Of a DNA stretch of 64,000 nt, positions 10,376-21,828 are shown one piece after another. The translations under genes and the position numbers were made by a program. The stretch covers positions 12,896,001 to 12,960,000 of the forward strand of contig OX621237.1 in assembly GCA_951640165.1 (NCBI GenBank). Reading direction: 5' to 3'. Each line of letters starts with the position of its first letter. Positions within the stretch are counted from its first letter, which is position 1. The DNA comes from Pseudoips prasinana (lineage: Eukaryota; Arthropoda; Insecta; Lepidoptera; Nolidae). A model generated the notes under the pieces. That model was not told the origin of the DNA. It searched no databases and saw only the letters and a program-made list of their open reading frames with translations.

Positions 10376-11837
10376 AACCGAGATAGGGTAGTTGTCAGTG
10401 TACATGAGTATAGAAATGATACGCACTGGTATCATTACAAAAAAGCAGAGAGTTTTCTACGTTATTTAAGATAAATTACATTTATATTATATATTAACCT
10501 ATTAAGTGCGTATGGTATACGAGAATATGTCACAGGCACAGAAGAAAGTAACAACATTTGTATTTAAATTTGTTTTACATTATTGTCTCTTAATAATTGA
10601 TTCGCTTGTTTATCTGGGTGAACGCAGCAAACCTTCTTTTTTTTTGTTTCTATTCACGTAGACTTTAAAAAAGCGCTTGTAATTAGTCAGAACATGTTCG
10701 CAGTAATATATAATTAATTTATAATTATTTCTAGGTACATATAGATATTTAGGTACACGGATTGTAGGAAATAATTTACAATAAGATTTATTTTATAACA
10801 GTAACGATATTTAGCTAACTAAAATTAAGTTATTGTCAAGGATCATGTGTAGGTTTAATTATCTAAAATTTAGCTAGATTTTTACTACATATTGTCTGAA
10901 TGGTTCTACATACTGTAACATATTGTATATTCTGATTAAAGGACGGTAGTTGCTTGTAAAGCTACCCGTGGCTATGTGAATAAATCAGTCGTTGTTTAGC
11001 AAGCTGTTGTATCATTTCACATACCACAATCAGTGCACACTTGTGGTACAAGAGTTAATATAACCATCGTCATTATTGCATATAAAAATAAAATGATAAT
11101 AATAATCACTTCACATGCCACTTTATTATCGTATGGGTTACCCTAGTGTCAGAGTTGTTCAAGCCGTCCAGTAGGCCTCTGACATGGCTAACGACTGTTG
11201 CCAAATTACAACAATTGGGACCGACAGCTTAACGTGCCCTCCGAAGACAGGAGACGCTCATAAATTAAATCACTTGTGGTCACCATGGACTGACCGCGAG
11301 GCTAGTTGCTTAACCTCGCCGATCAGTTACGGACCTCAACTCGAATATGTTACTAACGTCACGAGACTTAATTGTGTTTTGTATTGGTTAAAACAATGAT
11401 TAATCTAGGTAACATAAAGTGTGGTAAATAAATTAAGTATTCACAATATAACGTAGATTTTACCACAGAAACACGATTTGAGGAAGTTAATATTATACGC
11501 ACGTCAGGATAACCTACTTTGCCCAAGACTAATCTAGTTTATTCTCCGAACGGTAGTAGACTAGTTGTACGAGTAGTATTTCTAACCAACTTCAAAAAAG
11601 GAGATTATCAGTTCGACTGTATGTTTCTTGTTTTAGCATACTTGTGCTGGAATGGCAAAATTAGTGTTTTGTCGAATTCGTTGACTGAACTTCACTATTC
11701 AGGCTTATATGTTCACGTGCGTTTAAGGCAGCTAAACAAGCTTACACATGCTTTACATGGGAAATTTCTTTACCTCTATTTCCATAGAATCTCGAAATTT
11801 AGCTAAACTAGATATTCCGTGTTAAAATTAATTAGAG
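10376..11837. other. Non-coding sequence
   Basis: Short open frames at 11184-11399 and 11519-11806 have no recognised family and ordinary composition. Nothing else is seen. Confidence 0.35.
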
Positions 11838-12005
11838 CCCCACATAGGGACACTTGGAGTTGCAGTCTAATACCTGTAATAGTCTACTACCCTGCATGTT
11901 GTATGGTTGCCAAACTTGGATATTTACAAATAAAATAAAACAAAAAATCATACAGCAATGGAAAGGAGCATGATGAAAATTAGAAGAATACATAAAATTA
12001 AGACT
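11838..12005 (+). pseudogene. RTE-like LINE, upstream part (interrupted)
   Basis: In two frames it encodes the LLPCMLYGCQTW block, then after a frameshift AMERSM followed by KIRRIHKIKTD. This is the stretch just before the C-terminal LKWRWAGH block of RTE-like reverse transcriptases. That block resumes at 14175, so the copy was cut by insertion of the LINE at 12006-14174. It was already decayed (frameshift). Confidence 0.6.
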
Positions 12006-12022
12006 GATTAATTAATGATTAA

Positions 12023-13717
12023 TGCTGTGACAAAGTAAACTCCTTTTTCGTCAATGTCGGCAAAAATCTTGCCGATAATATCAGAACAACTCCCATACAA
12101 CGAACGGCAACTTCAAATACGAAACATAAAATTACACCCCCTACATCTTTCGTCCTAGAACATACCGACCATTGGGAAATCTTTTCAACCATAAACTCCC
12201 TACGGACCAATGCTGCTACTGGATGGGACGGTATATCGCCCTATATCCTAAAAAAATACTCCACTATTCTGGCACCCATCCTATGCCATATATTTAATCT
12301 TTGTTTCGACACTGGTGTCTTTCCTACTTCATTTAAAAAGGCAATTATTCATCCCATTTTCAAGGGAGGGGACGGGACGTTACCTAATAATTACCGACCC
12401 ATAGCAGTCCTAAGTGCGCTATCTAAGGTGCTCGAACGTTTAATTAATAAGAGATTGGTTAATTACTTGGAACACCATAAGCTAATATCATCTCACCAAT
12501 TCGGCTTTCGCAAAAATTTGTCAACATGTGACGCGGTCCACGAATTAACTAATCACGTGGTACAAAGTATTAATAATAATAAAAAAGTCCTAACTATATT
12601 CTTAGACCTCGCAAAAGCGTTTGATACGGTCCCCGCCTCTACTCTCTTATTAAAACTTGAAGAAATGGGTGTCAGAGGTGTTCAATTAGATATGTTCCAG
12701 AGCTACCTAACAAATCGATCGCAATTGGTCAGAATTAATAATTACAATAGTAATGAACTTCCTATTCATTATGGTGTGCCCCAGGGAAGTATACTTGGAC
12801 CAACCCTTTTTCTTATTTTCATTAATGAGCTATGCAACCTCAACATCCAGAATGTCAACATAATATCATTCGCGGATGATACCGCGATAACTGTTGTAGC
12901 TGAAACATGGTCTCAACTAGAAATCAGAGCACAACTCGCATTTAGCACAGCACTTAACTGGCTCAATGATAACACACTAACACTCAATACTTCCAAAACC
13001 AACTTCCTTACATATTCAATCAGTGCAGCCTCTCAACCACGCATTCCGATAACATTAATAGCTCACTCTTGCCATAACCAACCCCAAACTCCTTGCAACT
13101 GTCCATCATTAATCTCTGTAGACCAAATAAAATATCTGGGTGTGACATTGGACAAAACTCTTAACTTTAAATCGCATATAAACATTCTAACAGGCAGGGT
13201 CCGCAAACTTATTTTCATATTTAAAACTCTTAGGTCAATTGCAAATCAAACTGTGATACGCAATGTCTACTTTGCATTATGCCAATCTATTGTCACATAT
13301 TGCATTTCTTGCTGGGGTGGTGCTGCTAAAACGTTTTTGAAACCATTAGAGATAGCACATAGAGCAGTACTAAAAGTTGCTAGTTTTCGCCCGATTATTT
13401 TCCCTACTAGTGAATTATACCGTAAGTGGAATATTCTAAACGTTAGACAACAGTTTATCATGAAAGTAGTTCTCTTACAACACAAAAAAACGCCATACAG
13501 GCCAATCGATAAACGTAGAAAAGATTTAATTTGTACTGTCCCACTTACACGTTCTAAATTCATTAAAAGATTCTCTTATTTTCTTGGCCCTTCTTTATAT
13601 AATAAAATAAACAAACATATTCCAGTATACGCTTTATCACATTATAACTGTAAAAAAATGGTTTACTCTTTTCTTCTAGACTATACATATGAAGACACCG
13701 AAAAAATGCTTATTTAA
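12023..13717 (+). CDS. LINE reverse transcriptase, N-terminally truncated
   Basis: Non-LTR retrotransposon polymerase, which copies its RNA into DNA at a nicked target. The frame is open from 12023 (after a stop) with no internal stop for 564 codons; the first ATG, at 12428, lies inside the RT domain and is not the original start. Counted from 12023, visible motifs are the thumb-side LDLAKAFD (about 194-201), GVPQGSILGP (about 251-260) and the catalytic FADD box (about 283-286), followed by the C-terminal connection. No apurinic-type endonuclease domain remains. The FADD box and TTA tail suggest a clade other than the LINE at 47713; I cannot assign it precisely. Open but 5'-truncated, so not mobile on its own. 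Confidence 0.8.
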   Translation, partial: CCDKVNSFFVNVGKNLADNIRTTPIQRTATSNTKHKITPPTSFVLEHTDHWEIFSTINSLRTNAATGWDGISPYILKKYSTILAPILCHIFNLCFDTGVFPTSFKKAIIHPIFKGGDGTLPNNYRPIAVLSALSKVLERLINKRLVNYLEHHKLISSHQFGFRKNLSTCDAVHELTNHVVQSINNNKKVLTIFLDLAKAFDTVPASTLLLKLEEMGVRGVQLDMFQSYLTNRSQLVRINNYNSNELPIHYGVPQGSILGPTLFLIFINELCNLNIQNVNIISFADDTAITVVAETWSQLEIRAQLAFSTALNWLNDNTLTLNTSKTNFLTYSISAASQPRIPITLIAHSCHNQPQTPCNCPSLISVDQIKYLGVTLDKTLNFKSHINILTGRVRKLIFIFKTLRSIANQTVIRNVYFALCQSIVTYCISCWGGAAKTFLKPLEIAHRAVLKVASFRPIIFPTSELYRKWNILNVRQQFIMKVVLLQHKKTPYRPIDKRRKDLICTVPLTRSKFIKRFSYFLGPSLYNKINKHIPVYALSHYNCKKMVYSFLLDYTYEDTEKMLI

Positions 13718-13772
13718 GATAAGTAAAATGGAGCATAGTACACCTAACATAATAAATGTTACACAACACAAA

Positions 13773-13773
13773 C

Positions 13774-13812
<39 letters not shown>

Positions 13813-13829
13813 TACACACACACACACAT
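13773..13829. repeat. AC microsatellite
   Basis: An imperfect CA/AC dinucleotide tract interrupted by CATACATA units, in the 3' UTR of the LINE. Confidence 0.9.
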
Positions 13830-14174
13830 AAGTAGTTTTGTTAGTAAGTCACATTGATCCTCAAAATTGTTATTACCTACTTAAAGATAATTTTCTTTTT
13901 TTTCATTATTTTAAACTTGTTTACATTTAGTTATACCATAATATTGCAGCAGCAATACATAAACACGTAAATTGTAAAAATACATCTTCTTCTCTAATCC
14001 ATGGGGGATCGGAACTGTCACTCCTTCATACAGGTTATACTATAACCTAGTTAGGAGATCAGAGCTGCACCCACTATAATTGTAGCAAATTTGTAATTTT
14101 ACCATGTTTCAATTATATACCCATGTACTGCAATTCTTGTAAAGATCAATAAAGTATTATTATTATTATTATTA

Positions 14175-14585
14175 AGAGCGCAATCGTCAAAAATATAAAC
14201 TCCCCGATGCTCTCAGGCACGCACTCATACTTAAGTGGAGATGGGCCGGACACATTTCACGATACCCAGACAGAAGATGGACCATTGAAGCCACACAAGG
14301 GAAAGGCCCAATGGGGAAAAGGAATGTTGGTCGACAATTAAGACGGTGGGCTGATGACATTACACACGTCGCAGGAATCGACTGGGTTAGGTCAGGCAAG
14401 GACAGAGAGTCATGGAAAATTACGGAGGAGGCCTTCACCAAAACAGGGTCCAAATCTTATAAAATAATACTAAAATTAATTATTGTAAGTAACTTTTCTT
14501 ATATTTAAGCAACAACGTACTAACAATATTGTAATATATATCGAAAGTGAGATTTGGAATAAATGGCTTTATTATTATTATTATT
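14175..14585 (+). pseudogene. RTE-like LINE, downstream part
   Basis: Continues the frame broken at 12005: ALRHALILKWRWAGHISRY, KGPMGKRNVGRQLRRWADDI and GIDWVRSGKDRESWKITEEA are the canonical C-terminal blocks of RTE-like reverse transcriptases. It ends in GGAATAAATGGCTTTATTAT and a TTA tail. With 11838-12005 it forms one older LINE copy split by a younger one. Confidence 0.7.
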
Positions 14586-15081
14586 ATAGGGACACTTTTG
14601 CCCATAATATCCATTTTGTCTAATATCGGATATCAATCTGATTAGACGTAACTATATTATTAGACAGTATTCACTTTTTATCGTTACCTACATCAAAAAT
14701 CAAAATCTTATTTAAGTTTGTACCAGTACAGAGCTATTCATACGATCTTCGAATGGCTTCATTCGTGGTCGTTTAATCCATCCCTGACCTAATTCAGCCA
14801 ATGACCTGATTTCCTTGCTACAACATCTTAGCGTACCTTCAATCTTAAAATAAGAATCTGGTATGGGGGGGCTTGGTTTAAATAAATAATATTCGATTTG
14901 TGATCAAGCATTGCTTTTTTATTTAAGCAATGGTTTTTATTATTTGCTACCAACCCGACCCTGCTTGCACAGATGAATTGTCATAAAATATGTCATCCAA
15001 ATTTACCTACTACCCTTTTTTAAATACGAATAATTTGGCAACATTAAGGAAAACAAAAAAAAAGCACCCAAATCTGTCAAG
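14586..15081. other. Non-coding sequence
   Basis: Nothing recognised. Confidence 0.4.
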
Positions 15082-15163
15082 CCGTTCTAGAGTGATGTAT
15101 CATACGTGCGGTAAGTGACCATTATCTCACTTACCGCACGTATGATACATCACTCTAGAACGG
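15082..15163. repeat. Perfect hairpin, 37-bp arms
   Basis: Positions 15082-15118 and 15127-15163 are exact reverse complements with an 8-base loop. The arm begins CCGTTCTAGAGTGATGTATC. No related sequence elsewhere in the window. Confidence 0.95.
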
Positions 15164-15352
15164 ACACTCTAGGACGAAGAATTTTATGATTATTTATATG
15201 TATTAGCGAGAGAAAAAATACAAAAAAGTTTCCTTCGTAGTTCTAAGATTCGAACAATTTACGAGTAAATAAATAAAATCACCCGCACCGTAGTAAATTA
15301 ATATTATTAATGGGTCTTACAAGAGTATACAGGCATAAAAGTTGATTAAATC

Positions 15353-15545
15353 TTTCCAGCCGAAAGATGCCCACAGCTGGACAAATACCTCCCCAAAGAT
15401 TCCCTACAATATGAACTGATGATCTTGGGAGGGTCGCTGGAAGCGGCTGGACGCGGGTAGCACAAGACCGGCAATTGTGAAGAACACATACAGGGGTAGG
15501 CAGAGACAACGGATTTCCTTTTGTCAAGATCTTTGCACACCTCTT
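15353..15545 (+). repeat. CATC-type repeat, second form (diverged)
   Basis: Carries CCACAGCTGGACAAATACC and CCCCAAAGATTCCC, diverged versions of the widespread CCACTGCTGGACAAAGGCC block, then about 150 bp of matching GC-richer body. Confidence 0.45.
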
Positions 15546-15707
15546 TTGCCTCGTTTACTGTCATTATATTCTTCATACAGATATAATATATTTAATACCA
15601 AATATGAACTAATTAAAAATGTGTCTCTGTGAAGCTATTTATGTTGCCGACTATACCTACAGGAGTGGTTTGTGATGACAAGTGGTAAATATTTACCAAA
15701 TAACTGA

Positions 15708-15898
15708 GTTCATGTATCCAGGGCCCGCATACCAGCGTGACACTGCATTGTGGCGCACAACCCGCGTGCATTCCTCAACGCGTCGCAGCACCGCGTACCG
15801 CTCACATAACTCGAGCCTTGACCTGCATTGGTAACCAAGCCTGCCGATGTACCCGATAACACTATTCTTTAACACCGTTTGCAAAATTATCTTCACTA
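15708..15898 (-). other. Candidate exon in a CpG-enriched patch
   Basis: On the minus strand a frame of about 63 codons runs from a possible acceptor (GTGTTTTGTAG) to a possible donor (TTTG/GTAAAT), encoding blocks such as LELCERYAVLRRVEECTRVV. The plus strand is also open across the GC-rich part, so orientation is not settled. No family recognised; it could be a host exon or a chance GC-rich patch. Confidence 0.22.
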
Positions 15899-17059
15899 CA
15901 AAACACGCCCACTAACACTACTACGTTTAATTGCGTAACCAAAGTAAGAAAGGTCTTTATTACAACGCCAATACGTAAAACTTTGTTGAAAAACGTTAAA
16001 AAAAGAAACGGTAAATCAATTAAAATCTACGCAAAACATCCCGCGAACACACCACTTTTCAACAGTCTTCCAAATAAACTATTCCTAGTAGTCATGGAAT
16101 GTGTAAACGATGTGATTCGGAATTGCCAATGAATCAAGAATCTAACAACACTGACGTCACCACATTGAAGTGAACAAACCACATTTTTACTAACAAGCAG
16201 AAAATCAACGTAACTTACTTATCGCTAACTACTTAACCTAACCGTTTTTAACTTGATCTATTAAAAGTACTGTAAGTGTTGAACGACACAATCTTAGAAC
16301 CCTCTTGAACTATCTTGCAAATAAAAACCGCATTAGAATCGCTTTATTCGTTTAGGAGCTATTAAATGACGCCTCATGATGCGATGTACAAAACGAAATA
16401 CAGGTATGAGAACCCAAGGAGGGTGTTATTATATGCTCTGATAGTTATACAAGAACAAAAATGTGTATGGTTTATTGCGTATATTTTTAGAAAACTTAAC
16501 TTTAATTACCCATCTAACAGAAAATATCGAAATATTTATAACTCGGGCTCTCATACAAGAAAGAAAACGAGTGATGAACATACTAAAAAGACAAAGTCGA
16601 ATTGATACATAACCTTGATTAATGATAATTGAAAATACTACAAATAATTAGCATGCTTCATGCTGTTTTATTATGGCGGAATGTACTCGTACAAGGACTA
16701 CGAAATAAATTAACATTGTAACAGCCAATGTTTGTACGTACATTTAAATAAAATAAATATAAATCCAAACTGCAACAACCCTTTCCGTCCGGATTAAAAT
16801 GGAAACTAATAATAAATAAATGCGTACTCGTATTATAGGTATACTATAAGTTTGAGATTTATATTTATTTGCTTTAAATGTAGGTACAAACATTTGCTTA
16901 GGATTAGGATTAAAATGGAAACGAATAATAAATACCTATACTACAAGTACTTAGTAATGGAAAGTGGAAGAGAGAAGCGAATGTCTTTTATCTGACGACC
17001 GTGGGATAACGCTACTACTGGTGAGATAAGATTCATCTAACAACTCTCTAAAATCTATG
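15899..17059. other. Non-coding sequence
   Basis: No gene. GGATTAAAATGGAAAC with AATAATAAAT occurs twice (near 16792 and 16909), a small direct duplication. A weak inverted pair (TATGAGAACCC / GGGCTCTCATA) lies at 16404 and 16545. Confidence 0.35.
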
Positions 17060-17300
17060 TAATTTCTATATTATATCTTGTTCGGAAATGTTTTAAAGGG
17101 GTAGCGTTTATAAGAGACCTGTTATTTATACTCGTCGTTGCTCAGGGCGATAATCAACCTTCCTTATAGAAAATCTGGAAATGGCTAATAGAGAGAGAGG
17201 AATTACAGGGTCAAAGAACTTCTAAAACAATGCTACTCAATCTTATGAATGCTGCTCCTAGACGAATAACGATACTGCAGCCAATTTCATCGGAGCGCTA
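17060..17300 (+). pseudogene. Decayed LINE C-terminal fragment
   Basis: Shares with 18343-18597 the blocks CCTGTTATTTATA, CAACCTTCCTTATAGAAAA and GGAAATGGCT. Both look like degenerate ends of a non-LTR reverse transcriptase ORF, and both are followed by reverse CATC-type repeats. Confidence 0.35.
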
Positions 17301-17514
17301 GCCAACTATAAGGGTATGTATATTATAGAAGTCCGTGCGCAAAAACGGGTGCACTCTTTATTCCGTTATTCTCATAAATCGGTTGAGTCGGCTATCCGAC
17401 ACAATTGCGATCGATCTGGCCCAAGACCGATAGTTTTACGTGGTCTCCAAGGCACAGGCGTACATGACCGCCAATTTCCAGACACAAGAGGTATTTCCGA
17501 TACAGCATGACATG

Positions 17515-17755
17515 GAGCTGTGTGGTGACGGCATAGAATATCATCACCCGATCTCATCCCTTGGGGGGCGTAGAAATCGAGCCAGGGAATACCTACCAGA
17601 GAACGGGCAGCAGCTTTTTTCTGTGAACTATGACCATTAAACTGCAATCGCCAACCCGTCTGCAAAGCGTGGCGATTATGGCATATCCCCGCATTCTTTG
17701 AGGAGGTTTTTGCCCAGCAGTGGACGTACTTTGGCTGAAATGATGATGATATGGC
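17515..17755 (-). repeat. CATC-type interspersed repeat
   Basis: Reverse-complement copy: TGTGTGGTGACGGCATAGAA to TTTGGCTGAAATGATGATGA. Open frames over it are incidental. Confidence 0.7.
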
Positions 17756-17937
17756 AACCTTCAAGAAGCGAGCCTATTCCTTTCTTAAAGGCCGGCAACG
17801 CACTTGCGGCTCCTCTGGTGCTGCGAGTGTTCATGAGCGGCGGTGATCACTAACCATCAGGTGACCAACTTGCTCGTTGGCCTTGCCATAATAAAAAATA
17901 TAAATAAAAAAAAACCTTGCTGTTACTATGTATTTTT

Positions 17938-18213
17938 ATATTATTTATCTCTAACATAGACCCCACCAAAACCCCCATTGGTTTTAAAGAAAGCCTAAAG
18001 ATATGGGTCACTCTCAATCGAATAAGAACAGCGGTGTTTCGATGCAACCACAACCTTCAAAAGTGGGGTTTCAAACCATCAGCAGCCTGTGACTGTGAAG
18101 CACCAGACCAGACCATTGCGCACATTGTCGAAGAGTGCCCCATAAGACGTTTCTCACGAAGACTTGAGGGTCTGCTTGCGCTTTCAACCGAGACAAGGGA
18201 CTGGTAAATAAAA
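17938..18213 (+). pseudogene. LINE ORF2 C-terminal fragment
   Basis: Encodes IWVTLNRIRTAVFRC, then a zinc-binding-like cluster CDCEAPDQTIAHIVEECPIR and a final STETRDW. This Cys-x-Cys ... His-x3-Cys arrangement is typical of the extreme C-terminus of Jockey/R1-type insect LINE polyproteins. No RT core is present. Followed by an AT-rich tail. Confidence 0.6.
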
Positions 18214-18342
18214 CTAGTCATAAAATTGTAATTTTAGATATAAAATTGTAACTTATAATAACGGGAAAATAGCCATATGAAAAGAGAGAAGATTCTCATA
18301 TTAGGTACTTTTGTAATGTAACCTAGGACCTCATACTTTCGG

Positions 18343-18597
18343 TTGAAAACGCAACCGCTAGACCAACTAAGCGATCATATTTATTCTATATTATACCGGT
18401 ACCTCGTTTGGAAATGTAAGGAGAGTTGCGATCATAAGGCACCTGTTATTTATAACTCTGGTCTCAGATCGATAGACAACCTTCCTTATAGAAAAATGTG
18501 TTGCCTTTTAAGGAAATGGCTCATAAAAGAGGGCTATTACAAAAGATTTTCTACAAAAAATACTGCTCTATCTTATTACTTTACAAATGTATTATAA
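18343..18597 (+). pseudogene. Decayed LINE C-terminal fragment, second copy
   Basis: Open frame with blocks HKAPVIYNSGLRSIDNLPYR and CCLLRKWLIKEGYY, reminiscent of the last residues of CR1/Jockey-type polyproteins. Homologous at DNA level to 17060-17300. Assignment is tentative. Confidence 0.35.
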
Positions 18598-18604
18598 AAA
18601 AATT

Positions 18605-18800
18605 ACTGTGTGGTGACGGCGGTGAATATCATAATATCATCACCCACTCTCATTCTGTCGGGGGCGTAGAAAGCGGCGAAGAAGGCGTCAAGTCAAAATA
18701 TCTACCAGGGACGGGCAACAGCTCCTGTGACAATCTTACTGTGATCGCCAACCCGCCTGCCAAGGGTGGCGATTATGGCATTTCCCCCTTAAGATGATAC
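18605..18800 (-). repeat. CATC-type interspersed repeat
   Basis: Reverse copy starting CTGTGTGGTGACGGCGGTGA and ending near GGCATTTCCCCCTTAAG. Confidence 0.65.
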
Positions 18801-18861
18801 TTGGGAGAACACATATATAATCTAGAATAAATTGCTTATTCACGGGTGGCAACAAGTATAT

Positions 18862-19110
18862 ACATCATCATCATCATCATCATGTCAGCCAAAGTACGTC
18901 CACTGCTGGATAAAATCCTCCCCAAAGAATGAGGGGATATGCCATAATCGCCACGCTTGGCAGACGGGTTCGCGGGGCGATCGCAGTTTTATGGTCATAG
19001 TTCACTGAAAAACTTTGCTGCACTTTCTCTGGTAGGTATTCCCTCGGTCGATTTCAACGCCCCCCACGTTATGAGATGAGGCGATGATATTCTATGCCGT
19101 CACCACACAG
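18862..19110 (+). repeat. CATC-type interspersed repeat
   Basis: Forward copy with an uninterrupted CATCATCATCATCATCATCA run, then GTACGTCCACTGCTGG, GGGATATGCCATAATCGCC and CTATGCCGTCACCACACAG. Confidence 0.75.
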
Positions 19111-19112
19111 CT

Positions 19113-19245
19113 ATATAATATATATTATAAACGTGAAACTTTGTGGAAAAGGTTTGTTAATAATCACAAAACAAACGTTGGTTACGCCCCAAATTAACAT
19201 ATAGACTACAACAATTTGTTAAATAACACCGTGGGGCATAGCTAG
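19113..19245 (+). mobile_element. Helitron-like fragment
   Basis: TATATTATAAACGTGAAACT at the 5' side and CACCGTGGGGCATAGCTAG before T at the 3' side match the Helitron-like ends seen elsewhere, in diverged form. Confidence 0.5.
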
Positions 19246-20588
19246 TAAAAATATAAATTTAAAGAGGGTCGTTTTATCTTACTTCAGAAAGTAGGTATTT
19301 ATTTATTTATTCATAAAACAATTTACATTGTATCTGAATTGTGATAGCAAATAAGTGCATTTTTAGTGGTATGTTTACATACATAGGTATATTATCTTGC
19401 TATGAATTTTGTGTACTGATTTTTCGTATTCAAAAGATAATGTTACTGAAGTTCTTTTAATATAAGTAAGGTAATGACATTATATCTTCATGTTGCGTTT
19501 AACGAGATTGAACCCCCAATTTAATTTATTCCTGTAGAGTAACCACTATCTATCTATATATCTCCATAAAGAAATAAAAGACCTTCAACATGTAAGCTGT
19601 TGTATTAAAATATTACTCGTCCGTCCATAGTGACTGTTAATGCATATTTAAAATTCAATTCATACCATCACGCATCTTAAAAATATTATTATAGTATTTG
19701 TATCATATTCTTATGGGGCTTATGAATAATCAAATTGGTTATACATATGAATGACTCAACTTGACTTAAGTCCATAGATCGTAATTTTGTCATGTAAACT
19801 CTATTGTAAATAACAAATGACGTTCTATCTTCAGTTAGTAGGAAGCCATTGATTCATTCATTGAGATGATTGGTAACAAACGTCAATATCCGGTGTGGAA
19901 CACTGTCATAGAACTAATACACCCTAACAATGAGTTATGATCAGTTATGAAGTCATCTATCTACATTTCAAGGTCATGATAAAAAACAATATCACATATT
20001 TTGCCCAAAAATAACTTTGAATCATCTGGGACCTAGTTACTACGAATATGAATATAGATAAAATTAAAAACAGTCTAAAGGGTTATAAGATGTATATTGA
20101 AGATTTAATAAACCTATTATGAAAGATATCTATTCTAAAAACCATAGAGAATAGAAGATGAAATATGTGAGGACATTTACATTCATACAATACTAAATAG
20201 AAGGAAAAGTAGACGGAAAGAGAGGTCAGGGCGCGTTATGAATGAATAAAATTGACGAGAAAATGTAAGTAAGGTTGTAAAAAAAATTCACCGATTCCAC
20301 CGACCACCGGGTGGTGGTGGTTGGTGGGATTTTGAATACCCTTAAATAGTATAGATAAGTTACAAATAAACAACTGCATATCGCACAGACATTGAAGGAT
20401 AAAGTCCACATCTAAAACATACCCAAAAAAACTATATATAAAGTACCTTCTTGTACTTAGCTGAAAATGGCTAACTAAGACATAATGAAGTTTAGAAAAC
20501 CCTGAAAAGAACGCTAAAGGATGTTAGACGGTGCATAATAATCAACTATGTAGGTATTCTATGGCAGCTTTGCAGGAGTTCAACTTAC
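19246..20588. other. AT-rich non-coding sequence
   Basis: No gene seen. An imperfect G/C-rich hairpin (CCACCGACCACCGGGTGGTG) lies near 20297. Confidence 0.4.
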
Positions 20589-20780
20589 TTTGACATACCA
20601 CCTCGTCTGTGACTTTCGGTGCCTAGGGCGGCGACGTTCGCAGCTGCGGTGTTCGGCACGCGCCGGCGAACGCAGCGCGTGGCATTGCGCCGCCAGCGCC
20701 TTGGTGCGCTCCGCCAGCGAGTGGCGCAAGTCGCCGCCGACGCAGCCCCGCACTAGCATGCTCATCCCACCTCCAGGCAT
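20589..20780 (-). other. Candidate first coding exon in a CpG-rich patch
   Basis: On the minus strand an ATG at 20780 opens 64 codons ending exactly at a consensus donor (TCAAA/GTAAGT); a second donor (GTATGT) lies 10 bases upstream. The peptide has blocks such as GGDLRHSLAERTKALAAQC and a basic tail (ERRRPRHRKSQTRW). GC content is far above the surroundings. No family recognised; the plus strand is also open for 91 codons, so this remains a candidate. Confidence 0.3.
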
Positions 20781-21387
20781 TCGCACTCCACACCGCTATC
20801 CTCCTCTACTACTACACTCATCGCGTCTCCCTCACTCGACTAACCAACTGCTTCCTAATCCCTGATCAAAATAAACCACATTACGATACACTCACATATC
20901 TAACATTATAAACTTTAATATTTATAGTTATGTAGTTAATGTCAAGTAAATAACTTTAGTTGAAACTATACACACTACTGAGATAACGTTTAAGTTAAAT
21001 GGTGACTTTTGCTCAAATGTCGTATCTAAAAATAAATACAGATAGTAACTATTTTAGATTAGATCAACGAGACGCATCGTCAAGGTCTAGGTCGGTAGAT
21101 AAGGTCGCGACCAACAAGTTTATATTGGAACCGAGTAAACTGGATCTATTCTGGACTTGTACTTTATGTCTTATCAGAAGTGCGTCATGGAACCTATATT
21201 TGTCTCAGGGGAAATACAGAAAAGTGATTGTCAAAGTAGGCAATTGTTTATATTCTCTTGATGACTAATGACTCATCGTAATTAATCTAATGACTTTACT
21301 ACTTAATAACATTTAAGATTTATTTCAATAACCTATGCTATACCTACAATACAGAGAACATAATATAATTTACATTTTATAATAATA
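20781..21387. other. Non-coding sequence
   Basis: No recognised gene or repeat; the short frame at 20999-21268 is unsupported. Confidence 0.35.
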
Positions 21388-21828
21388 ATATCCTAGGACA
21401 TTATTCACACACGGCCATCTGATCCCAAACTAACCAGAACTTGCACTATGGATACCAGATAACTGATGTACCTACTATTTACATATACTACATTTATTTT
21501 GTAAATACATATTTATATAGATAACAAGCGGTGTCCCGCAGTTTTACCCGCGTTAAACTTTATAAATGTGTTATTCTGATATATAAGCTATATCATTGTA
21601 AAATTATATTAAAATCCATTCAGTAGTTTTTACGTGTGAGAGTAAGAAATATCCATCCATACTTACAAACTTTCGCGTTTAGAATATTATAGTAGGATTA
21701 CACCCAGACTCAGGACAAACAAGACATATTCATCCCCAGAAATATCTTTCCTGGGTGGGAATGGAACCCACGACCTGCGGCGTGCAAGGCAAGCATTTAC
21801 CAACCACGCGAACCGGCCCGTCAAAAAT
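21388..21828 (-). mobile_element. SINE-A copy interrupted by a Helitron-like element
   Basis: Reverse-complement SINE-A: tail block at 21388-21524, head with B box at 21698-21828. Interrupted exactly at the TAA/TTATC point by 21525-21697. Confidence 0.7.
21525..21697 (-). mobile_element. Helitron-like element inside SINE-A
   Basis: Minus-strand start TCCTACTATAATATTCTAAA and end AACTGCGGGACACCGCTTG. The terminal CTAG has become CTTG. Same site in the SINE as the insertion at 3182. Confidence 0.6.

Larger units (their letters stand above)
12006..14174 (+). mobile_element. 5'-truncated LINE with TTA-type tail
   Basis: Contains the reverse-transcriptase frame at 12023-13717, a 3' UTR of about 450 bp with an AC microsatellite, and ends AATAAAG then (TAT)n/(TTA)n at 14150-14174. 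It sits within an older RTE-like copy (11838-12005 and 14175-14585), which sets both edges to within about 10 bp. The endonuclease region is missing. Confidence 0.7.

Noticed and set aside
17372..17764. 130-codon minus-strand gene
   Set aside because: It overlaps a CATC-type repeat copy whose relatives are not open in this frame.
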